NCBI GenBank assembly: GCA_014584345.1
Contig: JACTNB010000033.1
Coordinates: 62,001 to 126,000, forward strand
Direction: 5' to 3'
DNA from: Planctomycetota bacterium
Lineage (GTDB): Bacteria; Planctomycetota; Planctomycetia; Planctomycetales; Planctomycetaceae
DNA length: 64,000 bases
The position numbers were made by a program, and so were the translations under genes. Below the pieces are notes generated by a model. That model had not been told where the DNA came from and did no database searches. It saw nothing but the letters and a program-made list of their open reading frames with translations. This document shows, piece by piece, positions 9,524 through 19,299 of this stretch (position 1 is the stretch's first letter; each line of letters starts with the position of its first letter).

Positions 9524-10087
9524 ATGAAGTCTCTGCCGACGCTGCTGGGAATCACTATGGGATTATGCCTGGCGACGGGCTTAAACGCCGCCGAGCCAAC
9601 TGGGCCGCTGAGTTTCACAATGAAGTCGCTGGATGGAAAGGACGTTAAACTTTCCGACTACCAGGGGAAAGTGTTGTTAATCGTCAACGTGGCGAGCCGA
9701 TGCGGCAAAACCCCCCAATACGAACCGCTGCAGCGTCTGCACGAAGCCTACAAGGACCAGGGGCTGGTCGTGCTGGGATTCCCCTGCAACCAGTTTGGTG
9801 CCCAGGAACCGGGTACCTCTGCTCAGATTCAGGAATTCTGCACGGCAAAATATGGCGTGACCTTCGACATGTTCGAGAAAATCGACGTGAATGGGCCGAC
9901 TGCCGCCCCTTTGTATAAATACTTGACCTCTCCGGAGACCAACCCGAATTTCGCCGGCCCAATCCGCTGGAATTTCGAAAAGTTTCTGATCGCGAAGGAT
10001 GGCTCGATTGCGGCACGGTTCGGAACCGGCGTGGAGCCGGATGCCGCGAATGTGATAACTACCATTCAGAAAGAACTGCGCAAGTAA
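9524..10087 (+). CDS. glutathione peroxidase family protein, exported
   Basis: This thiol peroxidase reduces hydrogen peroxide or lipid hydroperoxides, in bacteria usually with thioredoxin rather than glutathione. It has 187 residues with a signal peptide (about 1-22), so it acts outside the cytoplasm. The peroxidatic cysteine is C60 in the VNVASRCGKT motif, a Cys in place of selenocysteine. The LGFPCNQFG block and the RWNFEKF block that completes the catalytic site are both present. AAAGGGTAAC precedes the ATG. It has its own promoter and a strong terminator, so it is a monocistronic oxidative stress gene. An export signal on this family is common in planctomycetes but not universal elsewhere. 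Confidence 0.94.
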   Translation: MKSLPTLLGITMGLCLATGLNAAEPTGPLSFTMKSLDGKDVKLSDYQGKVLLIVNVASRCGKTPQYEPLQRLHEAYKDQGLVVLGFPCNQFGAQEPGTSAQIQEFCTAKYGVTFDMFEKIDVNGPTAAPLYKYLTSPETNPNFAGPIRWNFEKFLIAKDGSIAARFGTGVEPDAANVITTIQKELRK

Positions 10088-10112
10088 ACAGGGATCTGGC
10101 TTAATTCATTCC

Positions 10113-10148
10113 AGGGCCGCATCCATTAGAATGGAGCGGCCCTTTTTT
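10113..10148 (+). terminator. intrinsic terminator of the glutathione peroxidase gene
   Basis: GGGCCGC (10114-10120) pairs with GCGGCCC (10136-10142). CCAT/ATGG pairs lie inside, and six T follow directly (10143-10148). It lies 26 bases after the stop codon. Confidence 0.93.
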
Positions 10149-10164
10149 ACGGCATCTCGCCACG

Positions 10165-12450
10165 GTGATCATCATGAAGTTCCGCCTTCCCGAATTGTTG
10201 AACTGTTTTCCACACGGGATTTCTGCCGAAGAGGGGCCGGATTTTCGAACTGCCCTGCGAGGCTGCGGGATACAATTCGCCGTAACGCGAGGGGCCAGCG
10301 TCCTCTTGTTCGCCTGGTTGTTGGCCTGTCCATTATGCGTCCACGTTGGACGGGCGGAGGACGCACAGGTTCCGCCTGCTGGCGGTGCCACGGCGGCAGC
10401 AACCACGGGGACCACCGATGATCCCGGCAAGGCCAGCGATTTTTTCATCGAGCTGGCGCGCAAGTCGCGGGAGGCCATCGTCACCGTGACGCATCAAGGC
10501 CGCGAAGGCCAGGATGTGGGGTTGGGGACCGGATTTATCATCGATGAACAAGGCCTGATTGCCACCAACATGCATGTGATTGGCGAAGCCCGCCCGATTC
10601 AGGTCCAATTTTACGATGGCAGCAAGGCGGACGTCGCAAGCGTGCATGCCACCGATCCCCAGGCGGACCTGGCGATATTGCGGATCGAGAAGCGGACGGA
10701 ACAGTCCGCTCCCCTCCAAAGTTTGCCGCTGGCAAAGACCGAACGGATCTCCCAGGGGGATCTGGTTGCAGCCATTGGGCATCCGCAAGGACTGAAGAAC
10801 ACCCTCGTGGCGGGGTTGATTTCGGGTTACCAGGAAATTAACTCCCGGCAACTCATCCAAGTCGGCATGGCGATTGATCATGGCAACAGTGGTGGACCGT
10901 TGCTGAACCGTCAGGGAGAGGTAATTGGAATCATCACCTACAAGAGCGGTACAACCGTAAACCTCGGGTTTGCCATGCCGGTGGTCCACTTGAGAAACCT
11001 GCTCGACGCCCCAAATCCCATTTCCATGCAACGCTGGGTGACAATCGGGGCTCTAAATGCGACACAGTGGACGCCCTTGATGGGAGCCACTTGGAGACAA
11101 CGCGCGGGACGAATTCAAGTTTCGGGGCAAGGCCGCGGTTTTGGCGGGCGTTCGCTGTGCCTGTCGACGATTACGCCGGACGATGCGCGTGATTTTGAAA
11201 TGGGTGTCTGGGTCAAACTGGACAAGGAATCCGGTGCCGCTGGCCTGGTGTTTCACTCGGATGGCCAGGAACGTCACTACGGGTTTTATCCAAGTGCGGG
11301 AAAACTTCGCCTCAGCCGATTCGATGGCGCGGATGTATTCCAATGGCAAGTACTGCGGGAAGTGCCGAGCGAGTCCTATCGCCCGGGAGAATGGAATTAT
11401 CTGCGTATTCGCGTTCAAGGCCCGGAGTTGTCATGTTACTGCAATGATCAGCTCGTCGTGGAATTTCGAGATGACACCTACACCCACGGGCGTGTCGGAC
11501 TGGCAAAGTTCCGAGACACGGAAGCCTCGTTCAAGGGATTCGCCGTCGGCCAGAAACTTTCCAGCCCGCGGCTGGCTTCCGACTTGTCCGCCAGGCTGCT
11601 GGAGATGTTGCAGCCGCGGGAAGGTCCCTCCCTGCTGGAAGCCGAGTTCGCGAAGGAAGTGAGCAAATTTCCCGAAACCAGTGGAGATCTTCTGGAAGCG
11701 GAGGCGAAACGGTTGGAACAGCGGGCGCTGGCGTTGAGGCAACTGGCGAGTCTCGCACATGAACAGCGTGTGTTGGCTGAAATCGAACAGGAATTCACGC
11801 GGGAAACCCCCGATCTGGCCCGGTTGGCACTGCTGCTCGCACGGTACGACAATCCGGAAGTCGACGTCACATCATATCGCGAAATGCTGCGGCAGATGGC
11901 GCAGGAAATACGCGGGCGAATGGCAGACAAAAACCTTTCTCCCACGGAACAGCGTGGCGTGCTGAATGCCTATCTGTTTAAGGAAAATGGCTATCACGGT
12001 TCGCGCAACAATTATTACAACAAGTCCAACAGTTATCTGAATGAAGTGCTGGATGATCGCGAGGGACTACCAATTTCCCTGTCGGTGCTGTACATCGTGC
12101 TGGGACAAGAACTGGGGCTGGACATTCGAGGCATAGGGCTCCCGGGGCATTTCATCGTCTGCCATTATCTCGAGAACCAACCAGGAGACTATCTCGACAT
12201 TTTCGAGCAAGCCAGCGTGATCTCGCCCCTGGCGTTGCAATTGAAATTGAACACGGTGAATGAAGCGGAATGGAAAACGTATCTGGAACCACAACCCGCG
12301 AGAAAAATTCTGACGCGAATGATACGCAATCTCCAAGGACTGGCGGAGGGAGAAGAAGATTATGCCCAGATCCTGCGCTATTTGAACTTGCTTGCCCACA
12401 TCGATACGGAAAATGCGGTGGAACTCGCTACCTGCGGGCCTTGTTGCTGA
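10165..12450 (+). CDS. trypsin-like protease / LamG-like / SirB1 fusion, frameshifted near its 3' end
   Basis: The frame starts at GTG 10165 or ATG 10174 and runs 761 codons. After a hydrophobic leader ending near GRAED comes an HtrA-like trypsin fold with the triad H137 (TNMHVIG), D168 (PQADLAIL) and S242 (GNSGGPL). No PDZ domain follows. Residues about 290-455 form a beta-sandwich resembling the LamG/DUF1080 group. A helical linker leads to a SirB1-type transglutaminase-like domain (about 560-760; EGLPISLSVLYIVLGQELG, GLPGHFIV). The annotated frame ends in ELATCGPCC, which is not family-like. The expected C-terminus continues in another frame to 12599, so one base appears to be missing near 12424. 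The protein probably acts in the periplasm as a protease, but the combined role is unknown. Confidence 0.85.
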   Translation: MIIMKFRLPELLNCFPHGISAEEGPDFRTALRGCGIQFAVTRGASVLLFAWLLACPLCVHVGRAEDAQVPPAGGATAAATTGTTDDPGKASDFFIELARKSREAIVTVTHQGREGQDVGLGTGFIIDEQGLIATNMHVIGEARPIQVQFYDGSKADVASVHATDPQADLAILRIEKRTEQSAPLQSLPLAKTERISQGDLVAAIGHPQGLKNTLVAGLISGYQEINSRQLIQVGMAIDHGNSGGPLLNRQGEVIGIITYKSGTTVNLGFAMPVVHLRNLLDAPNPISMQRWVTIGALNATQWTPLMGATWRQRAGRIQVSGQGRGFGGRSLCLSTITPDDARDFEMGVWVKLDKESGAAGLVFHSDGQERHYGFYPSAGKLRLSRFDGADVFQWQVLREVPSESYRPGEWNYLRIRVQGPELSCYCNDQLVVEFRDDTYTHGRVGLAKFRDTEASFKGFAVGQKLSSPRLASDLSARLLEMLQPREGPSLLEAEFAKEVSKFPETSGDLLEAEAKRLEQRALALRQLASLAHEQRVLAEIEQEFTRETPDLARLALLLARYDNPEVDVTSYREMLRQMAQEIRGRMADKNLSPTEQRGVLNAYLFKENGYHGSRNNYYNKSNSYLNEVLDDREGLPISLSVLYIVLGQELGLDIRGIGLPGHFIVCHYLENQPGDYLDIFEQASVISPLALQLKLNTVNEAEWKTYLEPQPARKILTRMIRNLQGLAEGEEDYAQILRYLNLLAHIDTENAVELATCGPCC

Positions 12451-12599
12451 TCCGCAACAGGGATCGTCAGGCAGCCGAGCAGGAAATCGCCTGGCTGCGG
12501 ACCCATGTGAAGCCCGGGGAACAAGTCGAGCAGTCCCATCTCGACGAACTGCAGAGATTTGCGGACCGATGGCTGTCTCAGCCGGAGGCACGGGATTAG
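12420..12599 (+). pseudogene. out-of-frame C-terminal segment of the protease-SirB1 gene
   Basis: From 12420 the frame two bases downstream reads RYLRALLLIRNRDRQAAEQE and continues as an amphipathic TPR-like stretch to a TAG at 12597-12599. SirB1 family proteins normally end with this kind of helical repeat directly after the LNLLAHID block, which is encoded in the preceding frame. A single missing base around GTGGAACTCGCTAC would join the two. This is either a real frameshift or a sequencing/assembly error. Confidence 0.7.
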
Positions 12600-12661
12600 C
12601 GAACCGGGTACCCGCTGGGGCATACCGGAAAATGGCGGAGGCTGTCACCCGGCGCGGGGAT

Positions 12662-12677
12662 CGCTTCCAGACGGGCG
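12662..12677. repeat. 16-bp dispersed repeat, copy 1
   Basis: CGCTTCCAGACGGGCG occurs here and again exactly at 15346-15361, in both cases in intergenic DNA and followed by a GGC-like extension. The second copy can fold as CCCG/CGGG around the CTTCCAGA loop. No coding frame explains the identity. Confidence 0.6.
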
Positions 12678-12848
12678 TGGCCTGCGTGTTCAAACTTGAG
12701 TCTGGCGTGTCACTGGCTTTCCGACTGCCCAACAAGCCAATCAGTACCAGGAGGTTGCACTGGCAAGGCCCGTGGCAACTCCCCCTGATTTCGTTCCGAG
12801 GGCGCACTCGCCTTGCGAAATCTTGCAATGCGGTGCAAGTTTCCACAA

Positions 12849-12934
<86 letters not shown>

Positions 12935-13324
12935 TTCTCTCCGAGGAACACGAAATCTAGCGTGGCACGCGTCTGAAATCAACTGTTGGACCTGGATTTT
13001 ACCCCGATGTTCGCCTGGAATTTGAGTCTGGGCGAAGATTTCCTCCACCAGGTGATCCAACCTGTTGGACGAGAGCCGACCGAAACATGTGGCTATATGT
13101 ATGCTGATTTGTTGCCCGGTGTGTTAGCCATTGCACCGGTGCAGGCACGGTATCCGGTAAATTGAGGGGAAGCGAGGCATTTGTAGTGACTAGACCAGAG
13201 TATTAAGTCGGTTACAGAATCCCGGGATCCAGGAAAATTCGTAAATTGAACCAACGAAACAGGGACCAGAGGCGTACTATGAAGCATACGGCCCCTCCGT
13301 TTCTATAAGTGAAACAATCCCGAG
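12935..13324. other. intergenic region upstream of the ECF sigma gene
   Basis: No coding frame is convincing in these 390 bases. The region must hold the promoter of tRNA-Leu (minus strand) and of the ECF sigma gene (plus strand). I see no clear -10/-35 pair. Confidence 0.5.
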
Positions 13325-13996
13325 ATGGCACTAACATCGATCACTCCAGAAGAAGAGCAATCGCTGGCGATCAGTGATGCCCGGCTTGTCGAAGAGACCA
13401 AGGCGGGGGATCAACAGGCGTTTGGCAGCTTGGTTTTACGCTACGAAAAGCGTTTGTATCGTGTGATCTACCGGTTTGTACGCGAGGAATTGCTGGCGGA
13501 GGATCTGACGCAGGAGACGTTTCTGCGAGTGTACGAAAATCTGGGGCAATTCGATCTGTCTCGACGGTTTGGCCCGTGGCTGTTTCGCATCGGCGTGAAC
13601 CTGACGCTGGACTACCTGCGAAAGCGGAAACGCCGAGGGTGGACAGCCGTATTCAGCGATGTCAGCCCCGAACGCCCAATGAATCCTGGGGTTTCCGATC
13701 CACGAGACGGCATCGATTTGCAGGAAGAAGTGCATCGGGTGATGTCGGAGATTCCAGAAAAATACCGTATCATATTGGTACTGAGAGAGTTGGAACATTT
13801 TTCCACGGCCGAGATTGCCGCCATTGTCAACCGCAAGGAGACAACAGTTCGCTGGCGTCTGGCAGAGGCTCGTAATCGATTTAAGTCGTTGTGGATGCTG
13901 CGAATGGGAGAATCACCTCCCTGGCATAACGAGACTGCATCCGACAAGACAGCAGAGAGCGAACAGGATGATGTAAGGAGCGGGTACGATGTGTGA
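13325..13996 (+). CDS. ECF-type RNA polymerase sigma factor
   Basis: This 223-residue group 4 sigma factor contains region 2 (about residues 35-100; YEKRLYRVIYRFV, LAEDLTQETFLRVYENL, and a LRKRKRR tail) and region 4 (about 135-190; IPEKYRIILVLRELEHFS then the helix-turn-helix STAEIAAIVNRKETTVRWRL). Region 3 is absent, as expected for the class. It would direct core polymerase to a dedicated promoter set. Its 3' end overlaps the next gene by 8 bases, giving a sigma/anti-sigma operon with likely translational coupling. The stimulus is unknown. The ATG follows a weak purine stretch (CCCGAG). Confidence 0.95.
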   Translation: MALTSITPEEEQSLAISDARLVEETKAGDQQAFGSLVLRYEKRLYRVIYRFVREELLAEDLTQETFLRVYENLGQFDLSRRFGPWLFRIGVNLTLDYLRKRKRRGWTAVFSDVSPERPMNPGVSDPRDGIDLQEEVHRVMSEIPEKYRIILVLRELEHFSTAEIAAIVNRKETTVRWRLAEARNRFKSLWMLRMGESPPWHNETASDKTAESEQDDVRSGYDV

Positions 13997-14633
13997 GTGC
14001 GTGGTCAATCGAAGGCGTTTAGCGTTGCTTGCGGGCCAGGATGCGGTGGCGCCGTTACCCGAAGATCTGCGTCGCATTTTGGCAAACTGTCCGCATTGTC
14101 GTGAACATTATGAACAACTCCAGATTTCTCAGCGGGTCTTGGAACAGATGCAGGAAGATGCAGGCTGCGTGCTAAATCGCAGCTTATGGCCTGAACTAGC
14201 CCCGCGACTAGTATCGCGTCCTCCGCAGTCTCCCTGGCTGGGCCGGTTCAAACAGCGGTTCATTCCGGCATTTTCCCTGACAGCTGCGTGCCTGGCGTTA
14301 CTAATGGTGTTTTTGGACGGGAACTCCCTGGCACCGCGTACGTATCGCACGGCCGTGACGACAGGCGAATCCTATTCTCCACTGCCGCTGGTGACGGTAG
14401 GCAATCCCAGCCAGTCAAGCATCAATTCCAGCAACCCGTTGTGGGCAGGGGATAGTCGCCTCCCTCTGATCCAAGCGTCGCCCCCACACAGGCTTTCGAC
14501 GGGCGCCCCCTGGGATTCCCCTGCGACGGGCGAAGATGCGTGGACTCCCTCTCAACCCGACTCGCGTGAACGGCTGTTGCTGGACATGCTGCGTCTGGAA
14601 TTTGAGCGGGAACTCCAGCGACTCCCTCGCTAA
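13989..14633 (+). CDS. membrane anti-sigma factor-like protein
   Basis: This 214-residue protein starts inside the end of the sigma gene, with TAAGGAG about 8 bases before its ATG. The N-terminal cytosolic part (1-60) resembles a zinc-binding anti-sigma domain: it retains the CPHC pair near residues 36-39 but lacks the histidine normally found four residues before the first cysteine. One transmembrane segment follows at about 93-112 (FSLTAACLALLMVFL). The rest is a Ser/Pro-rich extracytoplasmic tail without known domains. Gene order and topology indicate that it sequesters the upstream sigma factor at the membrane. It is assigned by context more than by similarity. Confidence 0.75.
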   Translation: MCECVVNRRRLALLAGQDAVAPLPEDLRRILANCPHCREHYEQLQISQRVLEQMQEDAGCVLNRSLWPELAPRLVSRPPQSPWLGRFKQRFIPAFSLTAACLALLMVFLDGNSLAPRTYRTAVTTGESYSPLPLVTVGNPSQSSINSSNPLWAGDSRLPLIQASPPHRLSTGAPWDSPATGEDAWTPSQPDSRERLLLDMLRLEFERELQRLPR

Positions 14634-14786
14634 TTGCCCGGCGGGTGAGAAGGACGATTGGTTGAACAGCCCTGGAGAGATCGGTATAACGCGGTAGAGT
14701 TAGAAAAGCGGGGAGGGCAGGGGGGCTCGCCTCGCGAATTTCCAAGTGCCCGGGGCAGGTGACGAATCCAGAGGGAGAACTTTCGA

Positions 14787-15014
14787 ATGCCGCTATTTGA
14801 GTATCGTTGCGAAGCGTGTGATGCGGAATTCGAATTGCTGGTGCGTGCCGCGGAGACACCTCGGTGCCCGCAGTGCCAGTCGGCTCGGCTTTCAAAACTG
14901 CTGAGCGCGCCGGCCGGGCATGTACAGGGAAAAAACATGAGCTTGCCGATCGCGGGAGGCTGTCCCCCTCAATCCGCCGGACCTTGTGGCCCCGGGTGTT
15001 GCCGACTTCCATGA
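14787..15014 (+). CDS. FmdB-type zinc ribbon protein
   Basis: This 75-residue protein begins with the FmdB/CxxC_CXXC_SSSS signature: MPLFEYRCEACDAEFE, then PRCPQCQSARLSKLLSAPAG. The two Cys pairs form a zinc ribbon. FmdB-like proteins are putative regulators of unclear function. The C-terminal 20 residues are unusual in carrying four extra cysteines (GGCPPQ, PCGPGCC), perhaps a second metal site. GAGGGAGAAC lies 8 bases before the ATG. It stands alone, about 150 bases after the anti-sigma gene. Confidence 0.85.
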   Translation: MPLFEYRCEACDAEFELLVRAAETPRCPQCQSARLSKLLSAPAGHVQGKNMSLPIAGGCPPQSAGPCGPGCCRLP

Positions 15015-15294
15015 GCCTGCGGATCGGCCTGGCCGAACCGAACCGCTTGCTTGCGTTTACCCCGATGTCAAGTGCATTGCCGGGCACTCCGCACCCGGAA
15101 CAATGAGCAGCGGGACTTCGAACCGCCGGGATAACATGCTGGAAATAGGTGCCATGCTCTCACGCCGAAGACGCGTGAGCTTGCCATCGGTCGATCGGCA
15201 TGTCCTGGGAATCCGAGACGCCAATTTCCGTCGCTGGCGCATGCTACTCGGACCGCGATTGCGCTGGCGGACAAGCCGGCCAGTGGCATAATCA

Positions 15295-15316
15295 GTAGTC
15301 CACCATAGTGGACTAC
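15295..15316. repeat. inverted repeat GTAGTCCAC-CATA-GTGGACTAC
   Basis: Two perfect 9-base arms flank a CATA loop. A degenerate second copy lies about 90 bases downstream. It is not followed by a T-run, so a plain intrinsic terminator is unlikely. It may be a mobile hairpin repeat (REP-like) or a protein-binding site. Confidence 0.75.
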
Positions 15317-15345
15317 GAAACGACGAATGCGGCCCGAGCGTGGCC

Positions 15346-15361
15346 CGCTTCCAGACGGGCG
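15346..15361. repeat. 16-bp dispersed repeat, copy 2
   Basis: Identical to 12662-12677. Here the sequence is embedded in GCCCG-CTTCCAGA-CGGGC, a small hairpin. Confidence 0.6.
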
Positions 15362-15615
15362 CGGCTAGTATTGCGGGGCGGTAAATTCGGGCGACACGCT
15401 GTTAGTCCACCCTGGTAGACCATCGGAAGGATCGGCTCCGGCAGTCCGTCGAGGAAAATCCGCGATGAAAAATTGTCTCTGACTTTCCGATCAAGGCGTG
15501 ATCACTTATTCTATTCGTGCCGCGATGTCTCGGCGGCGCTGTTCCTGCAGTGGTGTTTTCCGGACAAGGAAATACCTTCTCTTCCTTCTGCGTTCAGAAT
15601 ACGGGATCGCGAAAT

Positions 15616-17460
<1,845 letters not shown>

Positions 17461-17565
17461 CGGTTCGAGCGAGCCGAGGAAACTCCGAAGACGGAGTTCT
17501 TAATGATCCCTCTCGGTACAGTGCTGTTCCCTGGTATTCAAAATCGAATTTCCCGAAGGTGTTCC

Positions 17566-19029
17566 ATGAATGATCGTCGTTGGTGGCTGAAATGGGGACT
17601 GACCTGCGCGGGGTGTTGCGTATTGTTTGCAGGCAACATCGCCTGGTCGGCGGAAAAGCCGAATGTGTTGTTCCTGATCTGTGACGACCTGAATTGCGAT
17701 CTGGGCTGTTATGGTCATCCACAAGTGAAGTCTCCAGCGATTGATGCCCTGGCGCAACGGGGGCTGCGATTTGAACACGCCTACTGTCAATATCCGCTGT
17801 GTGGACCGAGTCGGGCCTCGTTTATGACGGGGTTATATCCCGATCAGACTTTAATCCAAACGAATGCGATCTATTTGCGGGAAAGACTCCCCAACGTCAC
17901 ATCGATGACACAATTTTTTCGGGATCATGGGTATTACGCCAGTCGCATCGGGAAGATTTATCATTACAACGTACCCAAGCACATCGGGACGGGAGGACAC
18001 GACGATCCGTTTTCGTGGGATCAGACCTTCAACCCGCGAGGCCGGGATGTTGATGATGAAGCCCTGATTTTCAGCCTGCGGCCCGGGCAGTTCGGAGGGA
18101 CGCTGAGTTGGCTGGCGGCAGAGGGAAGCGACCGAGAACAGACGGATGGAATTGCCGCGGCGGAAGCCATTCGACAACTGGAGAGCTTATCGCGCAAAGG
18201 GAAACCGTTCTTTCTGGCAGTCGGTTTGTACCGGCCCCATACACCTTACGTGGCTCCCAGGGAATACTTCCGAAAGTATCCCCTGGAGCAGATTGTGGTC
18301 CCCCAGGTGCCTGCCGGATATCTGGAAACATTGCCGGCCCCCGCTCGGCGTTCATTGACTCAAAAGAAGGACCAGGTGAACCTGCCGGAGGAACTCGCGA
18401 GGCAAGCCATTCAGGCCTATTACGCGTCAATCTCCTTTGCGGATGCACAAGTGGGGCTGATCCTGGAGTCCTTGACCAAACAGGGGCTGGATCGGAATAC
18501 CATCGTGGTGTTTACCTCGGACCATGGTTATCACATGGGCGAACATGGGCATTACCAGAAGACGACCCTGTTTGAAAATGCCACTCGGGTCCCCTGGATT
18601 ATCTCCGTTCCAGGCATGACGTCTGCCGGGCAGAGCACGACAACAATTGCCGAAATGATCGACTTTTTCCCCACGCTGGCGGAATTGTGCGGCCTGACGC
18701 CGCCTCCTGCCGTCTCGGGAATCAGCCAAGTGCCCACGTTGCGGGATCCCAGGGCCATGACGCGCACGTCGGCTCTCTCTCAGTACCTGAACGGCTACAG
18801 TCTGCGCACGGAACACTTCCGTTATACAGCATGGGGAGATGCGGGCGAGAATGGCGAGGAACTGTACGATCACTCCAGCGATCCCAGGGAAATGCGAAAC
18901 CTGGCGGGAGAGACTAAATACGCCGAGATACTCCAGAAATTGAGAATCCTGATGCAGGAGCGGATCGCTCAAGCCCTGACGCGACCTCCGGGGGTTCATC
19001 AACGCCTGCCGGGCGAGTTAGTTAAATAA
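17566..19029 (+). CDS. exported sulfatase, iduronate-2-sulfatase-like
   Basis: The ATG at 17566 follows GAAGGTG at 5 bases and begins a signal peptide ending near AWSA (487 residues). The core shows NVLFLICDDLNCDLGCYG with the metal-binding DD pair, the formylglycine cysteine C79 in LCGPSRASFMTGL, and the FTSDHGYHMGEHG block typical of the iduronate-2-sulfatase/choline sulfatase branch. It probably removes sulfate from a sulfated polymer outside the cytoplasm. The preceding sulfatase is likely co-transcribed, giving two enzymes for different positions on the same substrate; this is inference. Maturation requires a formylglycine-generating enzyme encoded elsewhere. Confidence 0.93.
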   Translation: MNDRRWWLKWGLTCAGCCVLFAGNIAWSAEKPNVLFLICDDLNCDLGCYGHPQVKSPAIDALAQRGLRFEHAYCQYPLCGPSRASFMTGLYPDQTLIQTNAIYLRERLPNVTSMTQFFRDHGYYASRIGKIYHYNVPKHIGTGGHDDPFSWDQTFNPRGRDVDDEALIFSLRPGQFGGTLSWLAAEGSDREQTDGIAAAEAIRQLESLSRKGKPFFLAVGLYRPHTPYVAPREYFRKYPLEQIVVPQVPAGYLETLPAPARRSLTQKKDQVNLPEELARQAIQAYYASISFADAQVGLILESLTKQGLDRNTIVVFTSDHGYHMGEHGHYQKTTLFENATRVPWIISVPGMTSAGQSTTTIAEMIDFFPTLAELCGLTPPPAVSGISQVPTLRDPRAMTRTSALSQYLNGYSLRTEHFRYTAWGDAGENGEELYDHSSDPREMRNLAGETKYAEILQKLRILMQERIAQALTRPPGVHQRLPGELVK

Positions 19030-19121
19030 GCTCCTTCCAAGGGGCAGGGTTTCTCCGCATCACCCGGCAGTGACCGCTTTGGGGGTGCGTCGAAGCGTTG
19101 GGTTTCGCGACAGCTTGTCAA

Positions 19122-19159
19122 AAGCCCGATTTTCTGAAATTCGGCGGAGGATCGGGCTT
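19122..19159 (+). terminator. hairpin after the sulfatase pair
   Basis: AAGCCCGAT (19122-19130) is the exact reverse complement of ATCGGGCTT (19151-19159), with a 20-base loop. It lies 93 bases after the second sulfatase stop. The long loop and missing T-run make termination uncertain. Confidence 0.4.
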
Positions 19160-19299
19160 GATGAATCTCTCAATGCGGAAATACTGTTGAGGTATTGCAT
19201 TGATGGAAACATCGCGATGCATCCGCTGCCCGCATTACCCCAAACGTCCGGCACGGACCATGTAATCCGTGGTGTTGCCGTACGATTCCCCGAGATGAC

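Larger units (their letters stand above)
15015..15615. other. intergenic region with hairpin repeats
   Basis: Six hundred bases without a convincing gene. Short open frames here overlap one another and have no ribosome site or recognisable protein pattern. The region holds a perfect hairpin at 15295-15316, the dispersed 16-mer at 15346-15361 and an imperfect variant of the first hairpin at 15402-15419 (GTCCACC/GGTAGAC). Confidence 0.6.

Noticed and set aside
13247..13278. A possible ECF promoter (TGAACC ... CGTACT) before the sigma gene
   Set aside because: The spacing of about 20 bases is too long for a typical ECF promoter, and the match could be chance.
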